From NCBI GenBank assembly GCA_029891385.1, contig CM057229.1, forward strand, positions 6,481,001-6,545,000: a DNA stretch of 64,000 nt, given 5' to 3'. Numbering within the stretch: position 1 is the first letter of the stretch; each line of letters begins with the position of its first letter. The notes under the pieces were generated by a model. The model searched no databases. It saw only the letters and a program-made list of their open reading frames with translations, and was not told where the DNA came from. The translations under genes were made by a program, and so were the position numbers. This DNA comes from Erythroxylum novogranatense (Eukaryota > Streptophyta > Magnoliopsida > Malpighiales > Erythroxylaceae). Below are positions 1 through 10,259 of this stretch, piece by piece.

Positions 1-165
1 ATCTAGTTGACTAGAGAAGAAAAAGAACACCATTTTCAAATATCTTACAAGAAGAAGAGAGGAGCACAAAACCAGGCGTTGATCTTTAAAAGGAAGTTCA
101 GAGTCATGGTCAGAGCTAGACGCTGAATTTAATACTAGTCCAGTAAAGCGAAGTAACATTTGGGA

Positions 166-316
166 TGTTGTGTTTTCTACTGATTTCCTGTTATCTTTAA
201 TAACCAAGACTGATAAACTTTGACAATTTTCCAGATACAGTAAGATTGTAGAAAAGTAAAGAGACTGATTTACTTGGTTCTATAGCACAAAGCTATCTAC
301 TTCCAAGGTTCCCACT
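166..316 (-). repeat. Truncated 3' LTR of the copia element
   Basis: About 150 bp that match 2572-2722 with few differences. Homology stops at CCCACT, after which the left copy runs straight into RNase H coding sequence and the right copy continues as LTR. Only the last part of the LTR (in element orientation) is left, so an internal deletion removed the end of pol, the polypurine tract and the LTR start. Confidence 0.8.
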
Positions 317-714
317 GCTAGTGTAAAAAAGTATGCAGACATTGATTTCCTTGTGTTTTTATCTGTTGCATAGTTTGCATCTACATATCCTTGTAGGTTT
401 AGACTGTTATTATTTGTTAGCTTAGGTTTAGTGAAACACAGTCCATGACTTAGAGTTCCAGCAAGGTATCTGAAGACATTCTTCAGACCTTGCCAATGCT
501 CTAAGCCAAGATTAGACATGAACTTGCTTAGAATGCTAATAGCATGAGCAAGATCAGGTTTGGTACACAGCATCACATACATGATGCTACCAATTCCAAC
601 ATCATAGGGGTATTTTAGTATGGCTTTCTTCTCTCCTTCAGATTGGGGGCACTTGTCTACAACCATTTGAAGATGTGGGCTTATAGGAATGGAGGTAGGT
701 TTTGTCAATTCCAT
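280..714 (-). pseudogene. Copia RT C-terminus/RNase H fragment fused to LTR
   Basis: A 144-residue frame. The family signature is in the middle: a PYDVGIGSIMYVMLCTKPDL stretch (normally PYASAVGSLMYAM..TRPD), then a RYLAGT motif, then GYVDANYATDK, the copia RNase H start (usually G..DAD.A.D...S.SG). The reading frame then leaves RNase H and ends in ten residues encoded by the LTR stub (GTLEVDSFVL). Two-thirds of RNase H is missing. Known: in copia elements this domain removes RNA from the RNA/DNA hybrid during reverse transcription. It cannot work here. It lies just downstream (minus strand) of the RT-linker fragment at 751-1260. Confidence 0.82.
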
Positions 715-750
715 ATTGAACTGACTTAAAAGCTTTCGGATGTAGCTTTT

Positions 751-1260
751 CTAGTTCAGCCATAGTTTCCCTTCCCTCCTATTCCTTATAGTTTGCATCC
801 CTAGAAACTTCTGAGCCTTAGTTTCTTCAAAACTATCAGGAACCTTGCCCTCAATACCTTCAACCACAAGGCAAACATATTCAACCAAATTTGTATCAAA
901 ATACCTCCTATTAGAAATTATTTGTCTTGGTTGTCTATCCCTAGTCAATTGATAGTCTTGTATGCTTCTTTGTTCTTCAGCTAAAGTTGTTTGAGGGGCT
1001 TCTACTTCACTCACAGCTTCAGCCACCTCTTCTCTCTTTTCTTCATACTGTGTTGTGCCTTTTGAAGGCTCCACAGTTTCTGATTGTGAACCACCACCTT
1101 CTTCAAGTATAAAACCTTGCCTAGAGAGATAGAGCAGGCTTTTGTTGCCTGCATGACCCAACCTAGCCTGCCATTGCTTGGTTGGTTCAAGGTTTCCACC
1201 TTTTGAAATCTGATTGATTTCAGTTGTGCCTATTACATAGTATAGGCCACCCCTCTCCAC
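751..1260 (-). pseudogene. Copia GAG-pre-integrase piece joined to the end of the integrase-RT linker (internal deletion)
   Basis: A 169-residue open frame made of two distant pol parts. Residues ~1-50 (GLYYVIGTTEI..., WQARLGHAG, LLYLSRQGF) are the GAG-pre-integrase region with the first His of the integrase zinc finger. From ~52 on it is the acidic linker between integrase and RT, with RYFDTNLVEYVCLVVEG typical of the segment before RT. It ends KFLGMQTIRNRREGKLWLN, which in copia RT lies well downstream (K.LGM.I.RDR..G.L.L). So the integrase DDE core and the RT catalytic centre are both deleted although the frame stays open. Confidence 0.78.
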
Positions 1261-1320
1261 TCCTCTAATGATGACTCTTCCATCCCTTAGGATTTCTCTA
1301 AATCCATCTTTAGATCTGAT

Positions 1321-2443
1321 CTAAAAGCCTTGCTTATCAAACAAGCTTTCTAAGATCAGATTTCTCCTTATTCCAGGCACAAATCTGACATTGCTTAGGA
1401 TCCTCCTCTTTCCATCAAACATGTTGATGGAAACACAACCTATGCCCTCTATCCTTTGCTGCCCAGAATCTGCCATTTTAACCTTGTCAGTGACTGGTTC
1501 AAATGTAGTGAACCAGTCCCTATAAGGAGTGACATGCATGGTGCACCCTGAGTCAAATATCCACTCTCTACTAAGGTCCTCACAAATTTCAATCACAGCC
1601 AATATTTCATCTTCACTAGAATCTTCAGGTTTTTCAACATTACCTAAAATTCCACTTTCAGCTGCCTTGTCCCTCTTTTTTTTCCTACAATCCCTTGCAA
1701 AGTGTCCCACTTTATCACAGTAGAAGCATGTCTTCCCTTTTCCTTTTTTCTTCTTTTCATTTTCACCTTCCTTAGGGTGTTTTTTCTTCTCACTACCTTC
1801 CTGCCACTTTCCCCCCTTGCTGTTTTTCTTATGAGCTTTCTTCTCATAGTTATTTTCTACAAACATCACTTCAGCCTCTTTTTTAAATGGATTCACTTCA
1901 ACTATTTCTTCCATTAGAGAATCTAAAACCCTCTTAACAGTAAGTGATTTTCCACTAGCATGCTTAATTACCTTCTTGAATGCATTAAATTCAGAAGGTA
2001 ATGCCTTTAGGATTACTACAGCTTGATGTTCCTCACTTTTTTTTCTCATCTGTAGCTTCTAAATCTTGTACTAGCTTGAAGAAATAGTCGAGGTTATCTT
2101 CTAAGGATACTGAAGTATTCATTTTGTAGTTTGCAAGGTTGTGGAGAAGTGTCATCTTGTTAGGAAGACACTTCTTAGCATACAATTCATCTAATTTCAC
2201 CTAAAGTTTTTATGCAGTGTTGCAATTCTACACTTTCCTTATCACAATAGGTGATAAATGAAGCATTAACTTGCAATGTGCAAGTCTTTGCATTTTCAAC
2301 TTCTTAATAGGATCAGTTTCAAGGCTATATTCATCATCAATTGCACCATAACAGTCATAAGATTCCAGAAGTGCTTGCATCTGGAGTTTCTAGATGGTAA
2401 AGTCTTCTTTACCAGAAAAAACATCCATTTCTTTGCCTACCAT
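1321..2443 (-). pseudogene. Copia gag plus protease start
   Basis: The likely gag start is the ATG at 2441-2443 (MVGKEMDVFSGKEDF), followed by early stops. A clean 242-residue frame covers 1321-2049. Seen: UBN2-type gag text (LKALPSEFNAFKK), a Lys-rich basic linker, a CCHC zinc knuckle CFYCDKVGHFARDC (about residue 108 of the open frame), and an aspartic-protease site WIFDSGCTMHVT with the catalytic DSG kept. Known: gag packages the RNA and the protease cuts Gag-Pol. The gag N-terminus carries in-frame stops, so the protein is not made whole. The primer-binding site and LTR lie just upstream, as expected. Confidence 0.82.
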
Positions 2444-2553
2444 GCTTGCTGTAAAATAAAGAATCTAAAGACTTTGACTTACTGACTTTCTTGATGAAAC
2501 TTGATGAATCTTTACAGCTTAAAGTGGCCAATACTTGTCCCAGGAGGTCTTGA

Positions 2554-2566
2554 TGCTCTGATACCA
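2554..2566 (-). other. Primer-binding site (initiator-Met tRNA type)
   Basis: On the minus strand this reads TGGTATCAGAGCA, the usual plant copia site complementary to the 3' end of initiator tRNA-Met. It lies 5 bp inside the 5' LTR boundary at 2572. Confidence 0.9.
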
Positions 2567-2571
2567 CTTTT

Positions 2572-3385
2572 TGTTGGGTTTTCTACTGATTTCCTGTTAT
2601 CTTTAATAACCAAGATTGATAAACTTTGACAATTTTGCAGATATAATAAGATTGCAGAAAAGTAAAGAGACTGATTTACTTGGTTCGATAGCACAAAGCT
2701 ATCTACGTCCAAGGTTCCCACTTGATAATGGTGTAGGAAATTTCACTAAAACAGAAGAAAATGGAAAAGAAGATACAAAGATTGAGTGTTCTTTGAACAC
2801 CTGCAACAAGAACCTCACAAACTCACCAGTACCCAAAACAGGTTGGTACTCTAACACTCTTTGATCTTTTCCCCTCACACTGATTTTTCACTCTCAAAGA
2901 TAGAAAATTACAAAGTGAATTGAAGATTGAAATTTTCTATATGTGTTGTGTTGTCTGAAGCCTCTGCCTTGCCTTTTAAAGCTGAAGAAGAAGATGCATT
3001 CAGATGTGTTTATTGCATCTGCTCTCCTCCATGTGCCTATCATGTGGGTCTTTAAGTGACTCCCCTTAATGTTGTGCGTTTTAGTCTGCCCATTTATATT
3101 GCTGCTGCATTTGATCTCTTTGAAGCATGTTGAAATGAATAAAATGACAGTGCTTTGAATTTATTGGCTTATACAAAAGCCAACACTGCAGCCTTGTTTC
3201 CTTGTTGCTCACGTGGACATGTCTTAGTCTTTTGCTTTTGTTTTCTGACAGTGAGAAAGAACCGAGAGCTTCTCCTAGCCTTCTTCTTCGACAACTCTCA
3301 GACACAAACACATATTAATTCTTGTCTTCAGTTCTTCTTGTCCTTTTGGTTGTATCTGAGTTGAAATGTTGGAGTATTTGTCACA
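2572..3385 (-). repeat. 5' LTR of the copia element (814 bp)
   Basis: Runs from TGTTG next to the primer-binding site to TCACA next to the target duplication. Its inner ~150 bp match the stub at 166-316. ORFs predicted inside it on both strands are not meaningful. Confidence 0.85.
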
Positions 3386-6300
3386 TGGGATGTGCTAATA
3401 TCCTATGATCTGTAACCAAGAAATGAACATGAGCTTATCTTAGAGATGAGAGCTCGTCTATTCCTTTTCGTGGTTTGAAAAGAGCCTCCAAAGGCTTAAG
3501 TTAAGGTATGTTAAGTCCTATTCCCTCTGTCATGTCGATCTTCTCTTCATTAATCCAATACAAGAAAATAATGAATTTACGACGCAAAAATACTGTTGGA
3601 ATATATAAGGTCGTCAGTAAATGTGTTGATAAAATTTAAATTTAGCGACGGAATAATATCGTCGACAAATAAGACAAGAATTGGTGGTAGAAAAACTGAG
3701 TTGTTGACATTTCCCATGAAATATTAGTGATAGTAAATGTTGTCGGTAAATTTTAAACCAATACGTCATCGTGTCCTTATGGTTGAACGTTATTAACTTA
3801 ATTAAAACGACGTCGTTTGGTTTAACCCGATCTGGTTGACTAGAGAAGAAAAAGAACAACATTTTCAGATCGCTTACAAGAAGAAGAGTGTAGCACAAAA
3901 CCTGGCGACGATCTTTAAAAAGAAGTTTAGGTTCATGGCCAGAGCTAGACTTTGAATTTAATACTAGTCTAGCAAAGCGAAGTAACATTTGGGGCGTGCT
4001 GATATCCCATGATCTACAACCAAGAAATGAACATGAGCTTATCTTAACGATGAGAGGTCGTCTATTCCTTTCTTGGCTTGTAAAGAGCCTCCAAGGCCTC
4101 AAGCTTAGGCATGCTAAGTCCTATTCCCTCTGTCATGTCGATCTTCTCTTCACTAGTCCACTACAAGAAAACAATGAATTTTTGACGAAAAAACGATAGT
4201 GAACAAACCATCTTTGTTTACTGATGGAATATATAAGGCCATCGGTAAATGTGTTGAAAAAATTTAAATTTAGTGACGGAATAATACCGTTGACAAGTAA
4301 GACGGGAATTGGTGGTGGAAAAATTGAGTTGTTGATATTTTAGATAAAATATTAGCGACAGTAAATGTTATCGGTACATTTTAAACCAATTCGTCACCAT
4401 GGCTTTGTGGTTGAAAGTTATTAACTTAAATAAAACGACATCGATTGGTTTAACTTGATTTGGTTGACTAGAGAAGAAAAAGAACAACATTTTTAGATGT
4501 CTGACAAGAAGAAGAGAGGAGCACAAAACCAGGCGATGATCTTTAAAAGGAAGTTCAGAGTGATGGTTAGAGCTAGACTTTGAATTTTAGACTAGTCCAG
4601 CAAAGTGAAGTAACGTTTGGGACGTGCTGATACCCCATGATCTGCAACCAAGAAATGAACATAAGTTTATCTTAACGATGAGAGGTCATCTATTCCTTTC
4701 CGTGGCTTGTAAAGAGCCTCCAAGGGCTCAAGTTTAGGCATGCTAAGTCCTATTCCCTCTGTTATGTCAATCTTCTCTTCACTAATCCACTATAAGAAAA
4801 TAATGAATTTGTGACGAAAAAATGAAAGTAAACAAATCGTCGTTGTTTACTGATGGATTATATAAGGTCGTCGGTAAATGTGTTGATAAAATTTAAATTT
4901 AGCGGCGGAGTAATACCATCGACAAGTAAGACGGGAATTGGTGGTGGAAAAACTAAGTTGTTGACATTTCTGATGAAATATTAGCGATAGTAAATGCTAT
5001 CGATAGATTTTAAACCAATACGTCACCGTGGCCTTGTGGTTGAACGTTATTAACTTAAATAAACCAACATCGTTTTGTTTAACCTGATCTGGTTGACTAG
5101 AGAAGAAAAAGAACAACATTTTTCAGATATCTGACAAGAAGAAGAGAGGAGCACAAAACCAGGAGACGATCTTTAAAAGGAAGTTCAGAGTCATGGTCAG
5201 AGCTAGACTATGAATTTAATACTAGTCCAGCAAAGCCAAGTAACATTTAGGACGTGCTGATATCCCATGATCTGTAACCAAGAAATGAACATGAGCTTAT
5301 CTTAACGATGAGAGGTCGTCTATTCCTTTCAGTGGCTTGCAAATAGCCTCCAAGGACTTAAGTTTAGGCATGCTAAGTCTTATTCCCTCTGTCATGTCGA
5401 TCTTCTCTTCACTAGTCCACTACAAAAAAATAATGAATTTGCGACGCAAAAATGACAGTAGACAAACCGTCATTGTTTACTGAAGGAATATATAAGGCCG
5501 TAGGTAAATGTGTTGATAAATTTTAAATTTAGTGACGAAATAATACCGTCAATAAGTAAGAAGGGAATTGGTGGCGGAAAAACTTAGTTGTTAATGTTTT
5601 CAACAAAATATTAGTGATAGTAAATGCTGTCGGTAAATTTTAAACCAATACGTCACTGTGGCCTTGTCGTTGAACGTTATTAACTTAAATAAAACGATGT
5701 CGTTTGGTTTAACCCGATCTAGTTGACTAGAGAAGAAAAAGAACATCATTTTCAGATATCTTACAAGAAGAAGAGAGGAGCACAAAACCAGGCGACGATC
5801 TTTAAAAGGAAGTTCAGAGTCATGGTCGAAGCTAGACTCTGAATTTAATACTATTCTAGCAAAGCGAAGTAACATTTGGGACGTGCTGATATCCTATGAT
5901 CTGCAACCAAGAAATCAACATGAGCTTATCTTAGAGATGAGAGGTCTTCTATTCCTTTTTGTGGCTTGCAAAGAGCCTCCAAGGGCTTAAGTTTAGGCAT
6001 GCTAAGTCCTATTCCCTCTGTCATGCCGATCTTCTCATCACTAATCCACTACAAGAAAATAATGAATTTGCGACGGAAAAATGACATTAAATAAACCGTT
6101 GTTGTTTACTGATGGAATATATAAGGTCGTCGGTAAATGTGTTTATAATATTTAAATTTAGTGATGGAATAATTTCGTCGACAAGTAAGACGGGAATTGG
6201 TGGCGGGAAAACTGAGTTGTTGACATTTCTGAGAAAATATTAGCGATAGTAAATGTTGTCGCTAATATTTTAAACCAATACGTCACCGTGGCTTTGTGGT

Positions 6301-7600
6301 TGAATGTTATTAACTTAAATAAAACGACATCGTTTGGTATAACCCAATCTGGTTGACTAGAGAAAAAAAAGAACAGCATTTTCAGATATCTGACAAGAAG
6401 AAGAGAGGAGCACAAAACCAGGTGACGATCTTTAAAAGGAAATTCAGGGTCATGGTCAGAGCTATACTCTTAATTTAATACTAGTCCAACAAAGCGAAGT
6501 AACATTTGGGACGTGCTGATATCCCATGATCTGCATCCAAGAAATGAGCATGAGCTTATCTTAACGATGAGAGGTCGTCTATTCCTTTCCGTGGCTTGCA
6601 AAGAGCCTCCAAGGGCTCAAGTTTAGGCATGCTAAGTCCTATTCCCTCTGTCATGTCGATCTTCTCTTCACTAATCCACTACAAGAAAATAATGAATTTG
6701 TGCCGCAAAAATGACAGTAAACAAACCGTTGTTGTTTATTGATGGAATACATAAGGTCATTGGTAAATGTGTTAATAAAATTTAAATTTAGCAATGGAAT
6801 AATACCGTCGACAAGTAAGACAGGAATTGGTGGCGAAAAAACTGATTTGTTGACATTTCTGACAAAATATTAGCTATAGTAAATGTTGTCAGTAAATTTT
6901 AAACCAATACGTCACCGTGGCCATGTGGTTGAATGTTATTAACTTAAATAAAACGATGTCGTTTGGTTTAACTCGATATGGTTGACTAGAGAAGAAAAAG
7001 AACAACATTTTCAAATATCTAACAAGAAGAAGAGAGGAGCACAAAACCAAGCGACGATCTTTAAAAGGAAGTTCAAAGTCATGGTCAGAGCTAGACTCTG
7101 TATTTAATACTAGTCTAGCAAAGCAAAGTAACATTTGGGACGTGTTGATATCCCGTGATGCGCAACCAAGAAATTAACATGATCTTATCTTAACGATGAG
7201 AGGTCGTCTATTCCTTTCCGTAGCTTGCAAAGAGCCTCCAAGGGCTCAAGTTTAGGCATGCTAAGTCCTATTCCCTCTGTCATGTTGATCTTCTCTTCAC
7301 TAATCTACTATAAGAAAATAATGAATTTGCGACAGAAAAATGATAGTAAACAAACCATCGTTGTTTACTGATGGATTATATAAGGCTGTCGGTAAATGTG
7401 TTGTTAAAATTTAAATTTAGCGACGAAATAATACCATCGACAAGTAAGATGGAAATTGGTGGCGGAAAAACTGAGTTGTTGACATTTCCAACAAAATATT
7501 AGCGATAGTAAATGCTGTCGGTAAATTTTAAACCAATACGTCACTGTAGCCTTGTGGTTGAACGTTATTAACATAAATAAAACGACGTCGTTTGGTTTAA

Positions 7601-8083
7601 CACCAATCGACGTTGTTTTGTTTAGCTTAAAACACACCCTTAGAAGCTTGTCCACAGCACCCCCCTCCCCCCATATCTTTCTTCTCTTCCCGTCTTTCTT
7701 CTCTCTTCCTCCCTGCTAGCTACGTTTGCTCCTCTGACGCAAAGTCGTCTCCCGTTCGTGCTGCGTCCGATCCTCTTCTCTAAGCAAATGACCATTTTTG
7801 TAGAGGTATACATGTTGACCATTGGTGTTTGTTTTTAATTAATTAGTTTGTGTCGTTGATTTTTTGTATGTTTTGGTGTTCTGTGAATGGATAAGAACGT
7901 AATATGTCGAAATGTATGTGATAGAAGGGGGAAAATGTGAATTTGGTTGGTACAATGGGATGATTGTTTGATTATCATAAGGTGTTTGATCAAATGTCCA
8001 TGTGTCCCTGTACACACATGCTGAGGCAAGTAATGAACTTTTTTTATCTTATGTTTTAAGATTTTTTTCCTTCAATAAGGTTA
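7601..8083. other. CT-rich leader-like DNA downstream of the array
   Basis: After the seventh CACTA half the sequence keeps going where the other units stop. It holds an AACGACGTCGTTT palindrome just before, then a run of CCCCCCTCCCCCC and CTTCT-rich sequence (7645-7790), then AT-rich sequence. This looks like the 5' untranslated end of a longer CACTA-type element, of which the array units hold only the terminus. No coding frame is convincing. Confidence 0.35.
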
Positions 8084-8560
8084 TGTTACTTTTATACGAT
8101 TGTTTGAGGACTTGTGGTATAACAAAGATCTTATTAGTAAAGGAAACTGGGATGAAGGATTTGGGTGCTACCAAGATATTAGGAATGAAGATTCATAGGG
8201 ATAAGAACTCTAAAAAAATGTGGTTTTCTCAGTAGAGATACATTAAGAAGTAGTTGGACATATTTAGAATGAGGAAGGCTAAACTTGTAAGCACTCATTT
8301 GGAAATCAATCTAGGCTTTCATTGAAATAGTGCTAAAAAATACATGAAGAGTTTGAGGATATGCCTATGGAGATGTATGCTAGAATTGTTGGATGTTTAA
8401 TGTATACAATATTTTTTGTAAGGATATATTTTGGCTCATGTTATTAATAAGGTCATTAAATACATTTCATAACCTAAAAGAAAGGGTGTTCTCGTTGTGA
8501 CTCTTAGGCTTGTAGAATATTTCATCAATAGCCCCAATGGAGTTGCATCATGAATTTCCG
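8084..8560 (+). pseudogene. Ty1/copia reverse transcriptase fragment
   Basis: Read on the plus strand with several stops. GMKDLGATKILGMKIHRDK matches the copia RT thumb (E.KDLG.AK.ILGM.I.RD), then WFSQ, then a broken stretch like the K..STPL region, then a remnant of the P..VG.LMY motif. No LTR, primer site or other domain was found beside it, so this is an orphan scrap of an old element. Confidence 0.7.
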
Positions 8561-10259
8561 GCTATATATCATTCAAGTGGTTTATAAAAAGATCATCTAT
8601 AAGAGATTTATATAATTTCACTTGCAGTAAAAACTTATGTAATTCATACATCTAGTCATCAATGATTCTAATAATATTCCAAACAACACAAAACTGAGAC
8701 CTTCGTTGCATTCGCACAAAACTAAAACACAAATACTTAGACTATTAAAGCAAAGTATAAAAACTAACCAAAAGTTGGACAACTTATCTGAACAGACGGA
8801 CAACTAGAGACTAATAAGGAGCAATGAAACTGGATGATTATCGATGCTTTTCAACGTAAAATAGGGCTTGGTAAAATGATGATTTCATTTCGTAATTAAT
8901 ATACACTTGTTCAATGTCAATATGAACATACACTAACATTATTCAATATAACTAACAATTTAGATATGTTTAACATGAGTGACAAAAAGAAAAGAAGATG
9001 AGAGGTTGGTGGAGAGCTAACTGTTCCGTTGTAAAACATATAGAAGGAAAAAAAAGGAATTGAAATAATTGTAGTAAAAGCTAAGATTCTTCGCAAACTA
9101 AAGGTCATAATTGACTTTTTATATTAGCATTTTAATATCTTCATATTTTTGGAGAAAATGCTCCATAAACGTAGTGATTGGCAAGTGAGGAAAAAATTAT
9201 ATCACACATTTTTAAGAGAGTGTTTTTAATTGTTTCCCACTCCAACTAATATTATAAACAGTTCAAAGTTGATCGAACTTATAAAAAAGAAGAGTAAATT
9301 ATTATGTCATTGATCTATGGATTACCATTTAACTTTTGAAACTCACCAATAATATTTGTGTAATGGTCTCGTCCTCTAGCATTGAACTAATATATCTTAC
9401 CATAACTTATCAAAATGAAATTTATGTCTTAATTTTGTTATCAAAATTGAATTATTTTAACATCAATATTAAATTATTAATCATGAAATTCCAACAAAAA
9501 GTAATTACTAAAAGATTAACATATCAAAAATGTTCAATTAGTTTCTACAACTTTTGAGAAATTAATGATGCAGAAAAGATACAATCTTATATTTATCTCT
9601 CATAGAATATAGTTCCTAGCATAATACCAAGTCATTTTATATTTTCTAACTAATCAATAATGGTCAGGTTAAGCCTAAACATCTTAAAATGAGATTGACT
9701 ATACAAATTCGATTAGACATATCATTTTCGTTAATTTGGGATCGAATTAATTCGATTTTTATAATTAGTTGAATTTTAAAAATTATCAAAAGTAAATTTG
9801 AACTCAATCAAACTAATCATAAATACATAAAGAAATTAAACATTATGTAAGATTACATACTATATATAATTAATGTAATATAAAACAAAACTAATGTATC
9901 AAATATGTCTAGTAATATAAAAAAAACTCGAACACAATTTCATCGAATATGTTATAAGCAATACTGAAACAAGCTTCTTAATCCATATTCAGCTTCAGTC
10001 AACCCATTATGGAACATTACCCATCTCATCATCTTCATTTTTATCACAACACACATTCACCATCAACCAAACCACAACACAAACACATATACAGAACACA
10101 AGACCTAGTAGAAAACAACACCCAAATACAAAAATGTCACCATTACTAAACAACAACCAAATACACCCCAACACTTACCTCAACCAACTATTAAATAGAG
10201 ACAACAACAAATAAAAAGAAGATGATGATGGGAATGACAGACCAAAACAAAAGGGGAGG
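8561..10259. other. AT-rich intergenic DNA
   Basis: No credible gene, LTR or RNA gene seen. Short ORFs here lack any family motif and have low-complexity composition. Confidence 0.5.

Larger units (their letters stand above)
166..3385 (-). mobile_element. Deleted Ty1/copia retrotransposon nested in array unit 1
   Basis: The element begins TGTTG, ends TCACA and is flanked by the 5-bp target duplication TGGGA (161-165 and 3386-3390). Removing it restores the array unit (ACATTTGGGA then TGTGCTAATATCC). On the minus strand the order is: 5' LTR (2572-3385), primer-binding site, gag with zinc knuckle, protease, a short GAG-pre-integrase piece, the end of the RT linker, RT/RNase H, and a 3' LTR stub. 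The integrase core and most of RT are missing, and the 3' LTR is cut to ~150 bp. The element is therefore dead. It inserted after the array unit had formed. Confidence 0.88.
1..7600. repeat. Seven-unit tandem array of ~630-bp chimeric units (P450 3' end + CACTA terminus)
   Basis: Seen: a unit recurs with a period of 629-630 bp. The anchor GGTTGACTAGAGAAG lies near 5 (variant), 3832, 4461, 5091, 5721, 6351 and 6981. Each unit has two halves. The first (~330-340 bp) matches the main P450 locus at 14811-15043 plus 20249-20354, i.e. its 3' flank, stop region and last ~35 codons on the minus strand. The second (~290 bp) begins exactly where P450 homology stops, with CACTACAAGAAAATAATG or variants (near 3554, 4159, 4788, 5418, 6047, 6677, 7306), and continues with GACGG/CCGTC-rich subterminal sequence. 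Known: CACTA (En/Spm) transposons end in CACTA and carry short subterminal repeats of this kind. Inferred: a P450 fragment was joined to a truncated CACTA end and the chimera was then amplified. Unit 1 is shorter by ~30 bp and is interrupted by a copia element. ORFs inside the units are shadows; none is conserved. Confidence 0.85.

Noticed and set aside
1529..1917. Plus-strand ORFs opposite copia gag
   Set aside because: Antisense shadows of the Lys-rich gag region.
3614..4102. A 162-residue minus-strand frame and similar frames at 5600-5875, 6158-6415, 6889-7134 and 7404-7655
   Set aside because: They recur because the 630-bp unit recurs. They have no start or length in common, pass through the P450 stop and 3' flank into the CACTA part, and show no domain.
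1..7600. Regular direct repeats as a possible CRISPR or satellite array
   Set aside because: Units are 630 bp with no short repeat/spacer pattern, the DNA is from a plant, and the unit is explained by a P450/CACTA chimera. Seven units are too few to call a satellite.
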